Positions 1-5,264 of a stretch of 5,520 nt of DNA are shown piece by piece. The DNA is from DATFYI01 sp035315125 (lineage in GTDB: Bacteria; Chloroflexota; Anaerolineae; Anaerolineales; Anaerolineaceae): NCBI GenBank assembly GCA_035315125.1, contig DATFYI010000336.1, positions 1 to 5,520 of the forward strand, read 5' to 3'. The position numbers and the translations under genes are program-made. Within the stretch, counting starts at the first letter, position 1. The number at the start of each line of letters is the position of its first letter. The notes beneath the pieces are model-generated. The model saw only the letters and a list, made by a program, of their open reading frames with translations. It did not search any database and was not told the DNA's origin.

Positions 1-58
1 TTACCAGCTTGATCGTTTCTATTTTGAACTCTGCATTAAACCGCCTGCCTTTACCCAT
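1..58 (-). CDS. IS3-family transposase OrfA, N-terminal fragment cut by window edge
   Basis: An ATG at 58-56 opens a frame that stays open to position 1 and reads MGKGRRFNAEFKIETIKLV. The pattern of a basic start followed by R-F-(N/T)-x-E-F-K-x-E-x-I/V-K-L-V is the characteristic opening of the helix-turn-helix OrfA protein (HTH_Tnp_1 type) of IS3 elements, which binds the element's terminal repeats. A strong ribosome binding site, AGGAGA at 70-65, sits 6 nt upstream and fixes the start. In intact IS3 elements OrfA is about 90-110 residues and is followed by a DDE-type OrfB joined by a -1 frameshift. Neither can be seen here, so it is unknown whether the transposase is functional. Confidence 0.78.
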   Translation of the reverse strand, partial: MGKGRRFNAEFKIETIKLV

Positions 59-68
59 TCTTTTTCTC

Positions 69-112
69 CTGGTAGTTCCCTAGTTCTACCAGCTTTTCTT
101 CGTGTCTACCAG
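69..112. repeat. Repeated CTGGTAG motifs in the IS leader (one inverted, two direct)
   Basis: On the plus strand TCTACCAG occurs at 85-92 and again at 105-112, exactly 20 bp apart, and the inverse CTGGTAG occurs at 69-75. The 69-75 and 86-92 copies can pair as a 7-bp stem with a 10-nt loop immediately upstream of the transposase ribosome binding site. The spacing suggests either transposase-binding sites or an RNA structure that limits transposase translation from outside transcripts. Both roles are inference from position; the repeats themselves are directly visible. Confidence 0.5.
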
Positions 113-134
113 ATTGGGGTAGGCTCATTTTTCT

Positions 135-719
135 TCACAAGAGTCTAAGGGGAATTGGGGCGGAATTCGCTTCCAGCCGCCAGACCCGAGCAGCAGCTTC
201 TTGCAGGATAGTCAGCCATTCGTCAGGCTGGCTGCCAGCAGAAGGGGACGCGCTGAGTACCACTGGCGCTGTCTGGCTCAGTCGCTGTAGATGAAGAATG
301 CTTTGTTCCAGCAGACGGCGCCGTTCATCAACGGGCACACTCTCATCGTAAAAAGTTCCCAACAAATCCAGCCCCAGGGTGGGAATGACCCCGGAAGCTG
401 TTTCTGATAGTAAAGTGAGCACCTGGTAGCAAGTGAAGGCGCGGGCGAGCTGTATCCGTTCTAAGGCTGCCTGCACACCACTGGTCTGGCGGCGTAAGGC
501 GCGAGCAATGGCATACCCACGAAAGCTATTTGCTCCGTCCAAGACGCGGATGGGGCCAGAGGCGGCCAAATGGGCGATGAAGGGTGGTAAAGCGTCTCGC
601 AGAAAACTGCGTGGAGCAATCAGTAAAAGCAAACTGCCGGTCAAAGGGATAGGTAAGTTGTCCATGCCTTCAGAGTAATGAATCTGATGGAATGGAACAA
701 TCCCAGCCTTGAGGATCAT
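135..719 (-). CDS. RecA/Rad51-like core protein without Walker A motif (hypothetical)
   Basis: This 194-residue protein has no signal peptide or clear membrane span. A hydrophobic strand SLLLLIAP (about 29-36) is followed by a helix, then strand VLDGANSFRGYAIARAL (59-75), then LERIQLARAFTCYQVLTLL (86-104), and later strand PVVLSAS (152-158). This order and wording echo the RecA/RadA/Rad51 core, where a Walker A loop is followed by a strand with an acidic residue, an F-R-x-x-R-type helix, and a 'v.RAf..hq' segment. The expected GxxxxGKT after the first strand is absent (it reads RSFLRDALP), so ATP binding in the usual way is unlikely. The ATG at 719 is the most upstream ATG, GTG or TTG in the frame. 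It has no obvious Shine-Dalgarno site, and ATG at 665 (residue 19) is an alternative. An IS element begins 7 nt after the stop. The gene is probably real; the function is unknown. Confidence 0.7.
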   Translation of the reverse strand: MILKAGIVPFHQIHYSEGMDNLPIPLTGSLLLLIAPRSFLRDALPPFIAHLAASGPIRVLDGANSFRGYAIARALRRQTSGVQAALERIQLARAFTCYQVLTLLSETASGVIPTLGLDLLGTFYDESVPVDERRRLLEQSILHLQRLSQTAPVVLSASPSAGSQPDEWLTILQEAAARVWRLEANSAPIPLRLL

Positions 720-816
720 GGGATCATAAAATGGGTTAACCCCATCAGCAGGATGGCCTGGTAACTTATTTCTGCTGGCAAATGCCCAGGCGCTATGAAT
801 TTATTATCTGGCTAGC
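720..816. other. Intergenic gap with a GGGTTAACCC palindrome
   Basis: This 97-nt stretch separates the two hypothetical genes. It holds a perfect 10-bp palindrome, GGGTTAACCC at 733-742, just upstream of the start of the RecA-like gene, and a loose CCTGG (757-761) / CCAGG (786-790) inverted pair. No U-tract follows either on the minus strand, so neither qualifies as an intrinsic terminator. The frame of the downstream gene stays open through most of the gap (to about 800) but contains no usual start codon. Confidence 0.4.
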
Positions 817-1068
817 TCATACTGATGCTAAAACTTCCTGACAGAGTAACTCTGCTTCATCCATTAAGGTTTTAGCCCGGGCAAGTTTTTCGCGCAATTC
901 CTGGTCAGGGTCATAATAATGGTCACCGTGCCATTCAATGATGGGTGTATCACTATCTGTACGCTCAGCTTCTAATAGATTTTCAATGTGATCTACAACA
1001 CTGCGGGTAGTATCAAACACATCCCAACCACCTTTAGTGGCAAAAACGATTGCATTTGCGCTTCTCAT
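817..1068 (-). CDS. Hypothetical 83-residue protein, not recognised
   Basis: I do not recognise this family. The protein opens with a strand-like segment AIVFATKGGWDVFDTTRSVV (residues 6-25), has an acidic middle with the motif IIEWHGDHYYDPDQ (43-56), and ends in a charged amphipathic helix (about 57-81) that could form a coiled coil. It has a single cysteine at 76 and no signal peptide or membrane span, so it is probably cytoplasmic. The start is well supported: AGAGGA at 1080-1075 lies 6 nt upstream of the ATG. It has its own AT-rich upstream region and stands apart from both the pterin cluster and the RecA-like gene. A small regulatory or antitoxin-like protein is imaginable, but nothing seen here shows that. 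Confidence 0.7.
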   Translation of the reverse strand: MRSANAIVFATKGGWDVFDTTRSVVDHIENLLEAERTDSDTPIIEWHGDHYYDPDQELREKLARAKTLMDEAELLCQEVLASV

Positions 1069-1205
1069 ATAGATTCCTCTCTAAATGTTTACTCTCTGAT
1101 CAACCTCTGTCCGTTCGATAACAATAATTTAGACAGAGTGAAATTTATAATAATATATATTAGATAATAATACTCATATATTAATAGCAAATGAAACTAT
1201 TCAGA
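1069..1205 (-). promoter_or_regulatory. AT-rich intergenic region, likely promoter and leader of the 83-residue gene
   Basis: The 137 nt between mobA and the 83-residue gene are strongly AT-rich between about 1141 and 1200, unlike the flanking genes. On the minus strand TTGCTA (1190-1185) could serve as a -35 element, followed by several TATTAT/TATCTA-type -10 candidates, but spacing is ambiguous and no single promoter stands out. A 12-bp palindrome, TAATATATATTA, lies at 1151-1162. A 7-bp inverted repeat lies nearer the gene (listed separately). I see no GC-rich hairpin with a U-tract, so no intrinsic terminator for the pterin cluster can be assigned here. Confidence 0.4.
1105..1138. repeat. 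Inverted repeat CTCTGTC-N20-GACAGAG
   Basis: CTCTGTC at 1105-1111 is the exact reverse complement of GACAGAG at 1132-1138, with 20 nt between the arms (27 bp start to start). It lies about 40-70 nt upstream of the start codon of the 83-residue gene, a plausible place for an operator bound by a dimer or for a leader RNA stem. Seven matching bases could arise by chance, so a regulatory role is only a suggestion. Confidence 0.3.
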
Positions 1206-1808
1206 TTAATGTTGCTTTGTCATTGCAATTTGTTCAGCCTGCGCCAGTTCTTCCAATGTATTGATATTTAAGAAAGCCAGTTGTGTCGGATCATGGATAA
1301 AAACCTCTTCGGGTTCCATCACGCGCACATTGACAGATGGGAACCAGGAAATGATCCTTTTTTGATTTGTGTTGATAGCGGTAAGAATTGCTGGCAGGCA
1401 GGTCTTTTTTCGGTAGACTGAATGAAATGGCTCCAATCCTGTTTTGCCATTGGGTATGACTACATCTGCATTTAATTTGGTCAACAAATCGATCTCAGCC
1501 TGGAGTAGGACTGGATTAACAAAGGGCATATCACAAGCTACAACTGCGATAATGTTTGAACTGGCAGCATAGAGGGCAGTGTAAAGACCCCCTAAAGCTC
1601 CTTTTCCGGGAAATATATCTGAAATTAAAGGGTATTCTAAGAATTTGAAATCCTGCGGTTGATTCGTGGTTATCAACAATTCTTCGGCTAATGGTTTTAC
1701 CCTATCAATAACACGTTCAATTAATGGGTTACCCAAAAAAGGAATGATGGCTTTGTTGCGTCCCATTCTACGGGATTCACCACCAGCCTGAACAGCAATT
1801 GTCAGCAT
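1206..1808 (-). CDS. mobA: Molybdenum cofactor guanylyltransferase MobA
   Basis: MobA transfers GMP from GTP to molybdopterin-bound metal, making the guanine dinucleotide cofactor of formate dehydrogenases and related cytoplasmic oxidoreductases. From the ATG at 1808 the protein is 200 residues, the usual MobA length. The nucleotide-binding opening AGGESRRMGRNKA is at 8-20. Further motifs are DIFPGKGALGGLYTAL (64-79), ACDMPFV (91-97) with the metal-binding Asp, EPFHSVY (126-132), and the closing FLNINTLEEL (179-188). A longer reading from TTG at 1877 adds 23 residues and would overlap the previous gene. I prefer 1808 because CAGGTAA (AGGT at 1819-1816) lies 7 nt upstream and the family begins at this point. 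It is the last gene of the cluster, 61 nt after the RFAP synthase gene. A MobA-like transferase acting on another nucleotide substrate cannot be ruled out. Confidence 0.9.
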   Translation of the reverse strand: MLTIAVQAGGESRRMGRNKAIIPFLGNPLIERVIDRVKPLAEELLITTNQPQDFKFLEYPLISDIFPGKGALGGLYTALYAASSNIIAVVACDMPFVNPVLLQAEIDLLTKLNADVVIPNGKTGLEPFHSVYRKKTCLPAILTAINTNQKRIISWFPSVNVRVMEPEEVFIHDPTQLAFLNINTLEELAQAEQIAMTKQH

Positions 1809-1869
1809 AGCAATTACCTGATCACATTTTTTGAGGATATACCCATTAGAATTACTCGAATTGGCTCGA

Positions 1870-2850
1870 TTAGTCAATCAGCCTAGCACCATGATTGTCC
1901 GGTTGAACGTAGAAGCTCTGGCCTTTCCCGATATCGTTCAGATATTTATCGACCTCACTGGTTAGATGGCAGGCCGCCTCTGCCCCGTCTACCAATCCAT
2001 ATACAGTTGGTCCCCACGAGCTTTGACCTGCTCCAGTTGCACCTCTTTCAAGCAGGAAACCGATTATTTGTTCTGACAATGGGTTAGCAAACTGACCGCC
2101 CTGGATACCTGCGAAACTTTCACCCACCAAACGTTGTACTTCAGTCAAGGCCTGGCCGAAGATGAAGATATCATTTTCAACCAGGGCCGGCAGCATTTTC
2201 ATCAGCAACAAACGACACACTTTTTCGACGTGCGAAGGTGGCATTTTTGGCAACGCGCGAAAAGCGGCTAGCTCTTTTTCGCCACTGAGGCCTGCATCTG
2301 TTTCAGGTATGGCGACCACAAAAAACCAGTTTTCAGGAACAGGCCGGTGAAATAAAAGCGGCGGTATAGTACTCTCGACGAACGTGAGAGCGTTCAATGT
2401 ATCATCCATTTTACCAATCCGGTGTCCACCATCCAGTACAAAACCACCCTGGCGGAAGGCATTGATGCCAATGCCGGAATGAACGCCACGGCCCATAGCA
2501 AGTGCTATCTCTTCCAGGGACAGGTTAAGATTTCCCAAACGAGTCAGGGCAGTGCCAACAGCCAGAGCCAGTTGAGTACCCGAACCTAAACCAATGTGGG
2601 ATGGGATATTTGACTTCAAGGTCAGGTGAACACCAGGAACAATGGGATAACGGCTTAAAAACTGCCTGGCGAACTTGATAACCCGCTGCGATTCTTGGCC
2701 TTCCACAACTAAGGAATCAGCCTGTTCTGCAACCAAGAGAACGTTTGGATTCTGAATGGCTACACCGATGCTGCCATATAGGCGGCCAAAGTTGCCATTT
2801 GTATCCAGCAAACCCAGATGAAGGCGAGCCGGCGTTTTGATTTCAATCAT
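1870..2850 (-). CDS. mptG: Beta-ribofuranosylaminobenzene 5'-phosphate (RFAP) synthase, GHMP-kinase fold
   Basis: RFAP synthase condenses 4-hydroxybenzoate or 4-aminobenzoate with phosphoribosyl pyrophosphate, releasing CO2 and pyrophosphate. It is the first committed step toward the arylamine half of tetrahydromethanopterin. The protein is 326 residues, normal for the family. The N-terminus TPARLHLGLLDTNG (6-19) and the glycine-rich loop PSHIGLGSGTQLALAVG (83-99) are classic GHMP-superfamily features. RGVHSGIGINAFRQGGFVLD (121-140) and GATGAGQSSWGPTVYG (270-285) are typical of RFAP synthases as opposed to homoserine or mevalonate kinases. The ATG at 2850 overlaps the end of the DUF447 gene by 8 nt, so the two are probably translationally coupled; the upstream GGATGA is a modest ribosome binding site. 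This gene is the strongest marker that the cluster makes an H4MPT-type cofactor. Confidence 0.93.
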   Translation of the reverse strand: MIEIKTPARLHLGLLDTNGNFGRLYGSIGVAIQNPNVLLVAEQADSLVVEGQESQRVIKFARQFLSRYPIVPGVHLTLKSNIPSHIGLGSGTQLALAVGTALTRLGNLNLSLEEIALAMGRGVHSGIGINAFRQGGFVLDGGHRIGKMDDTLNALTFVESTIPPLLFHRPVPENWFFVVAIPETDAGLSGEKELAAFRALPKMPPSHVEKVCRLLLMKMLPALVENDIFIFGQALTEVQRLVGESFAGIQGGQFANPLSEQIIGFLLERGATGAGQSSWGPTVYGLVDGAEAACHLTSEVDKYLNDIGKGQSFYVQPDNHGARLID

Positions 2851-3400
2851 AGCTCATCCATTTTCCGACATATTCGCGTATTTTCTGGAAAGCTGCTTGT
2901 TCTTTTTCGTCCCCAGTTTTATTTACGATTTGTTCATAACTATCCAAATCTTTGGTCACATCGGCCGGTGAATAAAGGTGAAGGCGAGTTGCCAGAATGG
3001 TTGCTTCAACTACCGCATTGCTAGCTCTACAAAAACCAAGAAAGTCTTTCTGCCAACCCCGAAATCTCTCCCGGCAATGTACTTCTGAACGGTCAAGAGT
3101 CCCACTCTGCGATATGATTTCAATTTCACGCCAAGAGCATGCTCCCTGGAAAACAATCCCAGGCACTGCATGTGCTGTGAAGTAAGGTAAAACGACGTTA
3201 AACAAAGCACTCTGCACATAGGCGAGCACATCATCGGTAAAGTTTACAACGCCGTAGCCGGTAGTTAACAAATTGTGGTAGGTCTGTGTATTTCGAAATG
3301 GACGCACAATGATCTCATTTTCACCCAGACATATGCCCATTGGGGCAAAGTTGGGTTGGCCACATTCATCCTGGGTTGAAAAAATAGTTTCAATAATCAT
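2843..3400 (-). CDS. DUF447 family protein (H4MPT-associated, flavin-reductase-like)
   Basis: This 185-residue protein carries the family's recognisable blocks: ETIFSTQDECGQPNFAPMG (4-22), IVRPFRNTQTYHNL (31-44), VVNFTDD (51-57), and near the C-terminus FLGFCRASNAVVEATILATR (120-139), usually read as GFNRAK.AV.EA.I.ATR. The family (Pfam DUF447) is thought to have a split-barrel FMN-binding fold. It recurs beside RFAP synthase and other H4MPT genes in archaea and methylotrophic bacteria, but its reaction is not established as far as I know. The ATG at 3400 has AAGGA (3414-3410) 9 nt upstream. The gene starts 23 nt after the dihydropteroate synthase-related gene and overlaps RFAP synthase by 8 nt. 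The usual Asn in GFNRA is Cys here (C123), a small departure. Confidence 0.88.
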   Translation of the reverse strand: MIIETIFSTQDECGQPNFAPMGICLGENEIIVRPFRNTQTYHNLLTTGYGVVNFTDDVLAYVQSALFNVVLPYFTAHAVPGIVFQGACSWREIEIISQSGTLDRSEVHCRERFRGWQKDFLGFCRASNAVVEATILATRLHLYSPADVTKDLDSYEQIVNKTGDEKEQAAFQKIREYVGKWMSYD

Positions 3401-3423
3401 GTCCGATAATCCTTATTAACCGG

Positions 3424-4755
3424 TCAATCAATATCCTCATGACTCAGATAACCCCAGCGCAGATCCTGTTCCTGAATATATTTCTTACCCAACTGAACAG
3501 CCAAGCTGGCCTTTTGCAGCTCCTTGCCCAAATAGAAGGCATGGGAGGCATCTTCCACACCCAACTGAGCGTATAAAGTGCGTATGTCAGTTCCCTTGAT
3601 AAATAAATGATTATTAAAAATGTAGATGTAATTTTGATCTGTAAAAATTCGAAAGTTGCGGTCGCGGACTTTGGACTTCATTGCCAGTAATTCTTCTTCC
3701 GTGTAGACCAGGTAAGGTGGATCCTTGATCGTTAATAAGCCATCATCCAGATGCTTGGGCAAAATATGGTTTTTGCAAGCATAAAACATCAGCTTACGCG
3801 CTATATCCAGCTCGCGCACAGCCCCGCGTGCCCAATTAATGACCTCGGTTGTCAGCACGTAATTTATATTCAATTCGGTGATCACACCAGCCATCACCGC
3901 AGTGATTCCAGTTGTATCTGCATCTGTTAATTCCGTCAGGTTACCTAATCCCATCAGCATCTCGGCCTGTGGGTGCCGCCGGCGGGTTTCATAAAAACGG
4001 TTAAGTGACTCGCTGAATCCAAAGCTGATTGGATTTAAGATCGGGTCAATAATATATGGAACATGCCAGGCTTCTAATTGCGAGATATTCTGCTCTAGAG
4101 AATCCAAACCCTGGTCGAAGTCGGGAATGACGACGACTTTACATTTTAAACGGGGTGCCAGGCCCAAATTGCGCGAATTGATGCTGAGCAAATAATCAAG
4201 GCCGGCCTGGTCAGCCAGGAAAACGTCATCAGGGTTAAAAGTATCGAGGCTAACAGTAAAACCATACTTTTTTAACTCCGAAACCACCTTACCTACTTCA
4301 GGAAATCTGCCTTGAACTGGACAGCCCAGATCTATAATGTCTGCCCCGCTGGCTTTGAAATATTCTGCACGAACCAGGATTTCTTCCAAATTCATCTGAT
4401 GTGCGTCTACGATCTCTGCCAGTATTTTTGTCTGGTATTCCCCGTATCCTTCTAATTTGTTTTCGCTACCAAAATAATCAGGCAGGTCTTTGAGACTCTT
4501 TGGCCCACGGATAACCCGTACTCCTGTTTTATCAGCGATGGTTTTCAGGTCACCATGGCAAGCACCGGGGATCATGATAACATCGCAGGCACAGGCGCTA
4601 TTCAGGTATTTTGCAATAAAATTAGTATCCATCAAGGCGGCCACTGAAATTGGATGGATTGCAATTTCGTATTCGAGGGTAGGCGATATCTTTGCCAATA
4701 TATCGCTGAGAGATTGAGCGGCAAGTTTTCCAGTTACAAATAAGTAGCGAGGCAT
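3424..4755 (-). CDS. Dihydropteroate synthase-related protein (TIGR00284-like, three-part)
   Basis: The 443-residue protein is much longer than folate dihydropteroate synthase (about 280). Residues 1-100 form an N-terminal extension (DUF6513-like) with GACHGDL (64-70). The TIM-barrel pterin-binding core runs from about 108 to 325, with KILAEIVDA, ADIIDLGCPV (138-147, the 'aDiIDvG' strand), VSLDTFNPDD (168-177, the 'iSvDT' strand), DPIL (237-240), MGLGNLTELTDADTTGI (268-284) and TTEVINWARGAVRELDIAR (302-320). The C-terminal 100 residues are a separate domain. The folate-enzyme RVHD ending is missing, as is usual for this archaeal and methylotroph H4MPT family. It is a good candidate for a pterin-handling or pterin-arylamine joining step, but that reaction is inference. 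The ATG at 4755 overlaps the flavoprotein gene by 22 nt and has GGAGG (4770-4766) 10 nt upstream. Confidence 0.9.
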   Translation of the reverse strand: MPRYLFVTGKLAAQSLSDILAKISPTLEYEIAIHPISVAALMDTNFIAKYLNSACACDVIMIPGACHGDLKTIADKTGVRVIRGPKSLKDLPDYFGSENKLEGYGEYQTKILAEIVDAHQMNLEEILVRAEYFKASGADIIDLGCPVQGRFPEVGKVVSELKKYGFTVSLDTFNPDDVFLADQAGLDYLLSINSRNLGLAPRLKCKVVVIPDFDQGLDSLEQNISQLEAWHVPYIIDPILNPISFGFSESLNRFYETRRRHPQAEMLMGLGNLTELTDADTTGITAVMAGVITELNINYVLTTEVINWARGAVRELDIARKLMFYACKNHILPKHLDDGLLTIKDPPYLVYTEEELLAMKSKVRDRNFRIFTDQNYIYIFNNHLFIKGTDIRTLYAQLGVEDASHAFYLGKELQKASLAVQLGKKYIQEQDLRWGYLSHEDID

Positions 4756-5261
4756 TGGGTCAAATCCTCCACGCTTTCCACCACGGTTACCCCTGGAAAA
4801 TCTCTTAGTTTATTCGTATTCTCTAAATCGACCGGCCGAGGGTAGACCTTAACCGGCTCGCCATGCGGTCCGGTGGTATCCATTTCAGCAGCCAGATCAG
4901 TGGGGAAGACGATGATCGGGACATGTGATTTACCTGCCTGGGCAAAAAGGTTGGAAATGAGAGAATCAGAGATGCCACAAACAAACTTGGCTACTGAGTT
5001 TGAAGTAGCCGGAGCAACTACCAGCACACGATACACTCCATTATACAAGCGAGCCACTACCGGAGAACTGGCCTGCGTTTCATAAATAACCCTCAGGTCT
5101 GGACTCTCGAAGCGTTCTTGTAGCGAGTACATACGGATAACCTCTTTAGCAGCCATGGAGATCAAGACATCGATGTTTTTGAACCGTAGCAATTGATCGG
5201 CGCAAGCAGTCAGGGTGTGGCCGGCGCCAGTAATAGCCCAGGCGAATCGCTGATCTTTCAT
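4734..5261 (-). CDS. Flavoprotein of UbiX/Dfp fold, probable dihydromethanopterin reductase-type
   Basis: This 175-residue protein has the FMN-binding flavoprotein layout. The opening strand and loop WAITGAGHTL are at 8-17. VVAPATSNSVAKFVCGISDS (81-100) is followed by LISNLFAQAGK (101-111), the region that holds FMN in this superfamily. Then come PIIVFPTDLA (115-124) and a C-terminal VKVYPRPVDLENTNKL (137-152). The last block and the overall size fit archaeoflavoproteins (AfpA/MJ0208-like) and the acceptor-type dihydromethanopterin reductases better than UbiX prenyltransferase or CoaBC. The likely role is electron delivery to dihydromethanopterin to give H4MPT. Assignment to the superfamily is firm, the exact reaction is inferred from the neighbours. 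The ATG at 5261 follows the previous stop by 3 nt, and AGGTGA (5270-5265) serves as ribosome binding site while overlapping that stop. Confidence 0.85.
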   Translation of the reverse strand: MKDQRFAWAITGAGHTLTACADQLLRFKNIDVLISMAAKEVIRMYSLQERFESPDLRVIYETQASSPVVARLYNGVYRVLVVAPATSNSVAKFVCGISDSLISNLFAQAGKSHVPIIVFPTDLAAEMDTTGPHGEPVKVYPRPVDLENTNKLRDFPGVTVVESVEDLTQCLATYL

Positions 5262-5264
5262 GCA

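Larger units (their letters stand above)
1..127 (-). mobile_element. IS3-family-like insertion sequence, left end (partial)
   Basis: The minus strand reading down from 127 begins TGAGCCTACCCC and continues into CTGGTAGACA. The TGA terminus, a C-rich stretch and a GGTAGACA or TGGACA-like block resemble the terminal inverted repeats I know from IS3-family elements. The putative transposase start codon lies 69 nt inside this end, a normal leader length for the family. CTGGTAGA occurs twice, 20 bp apart, which is consistent with transposase-binding repeats. The element runs off the window at position 1, so its second end, the target duplication and completeness cannot be judged. It starts 7 nt after the stop codon of the upstream 194-residue gene. 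The end assignment rests on motif resemblance plus the adjacent orfA start. Confidence 0.7.

Noticed and set aside
433..678. 81-codon open frame on the plus strand inside the RecA-like gene
   Set aside because: It is antisense to a better supported gene, its protein is an Arg/Lys/Ala-rich composition typical of a shadow frame, and no family is recognisable.
733..742. GGGTTAACCC palindrome as a terminator
   Set aside because: There is no loop or following U-tract on the minus strand, and it lies right before a start codon; a short palindrome of this kind can be chance.
1141..1200. AT-rich stretch as a replication origin or attachment site
   Set aside because: I see no DnaA boxes, iterons or tRNA gene next to it; a promoter region is the simpler reading.
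2818..3024. Plus-strand open frame across the DUF447/RFAP synthase junction
   Set aside because: Both genes it overlaps have clear family motifs on the minus strand, and the translation shows no domain.
3010..3234. 74-codon minus-strand frame inside the DUF447 gene
   Set aside because: It is another frame of a gene whose own frame carries conserved motifs throughout; the frame shows no family features.
4490..5085. Plus-strand open frames antisense to the dihydropteroate synthase-related and flavoprotein genes
   Set aside because: They lie opposite strongly conserved coding sequence and have no recognisable product.
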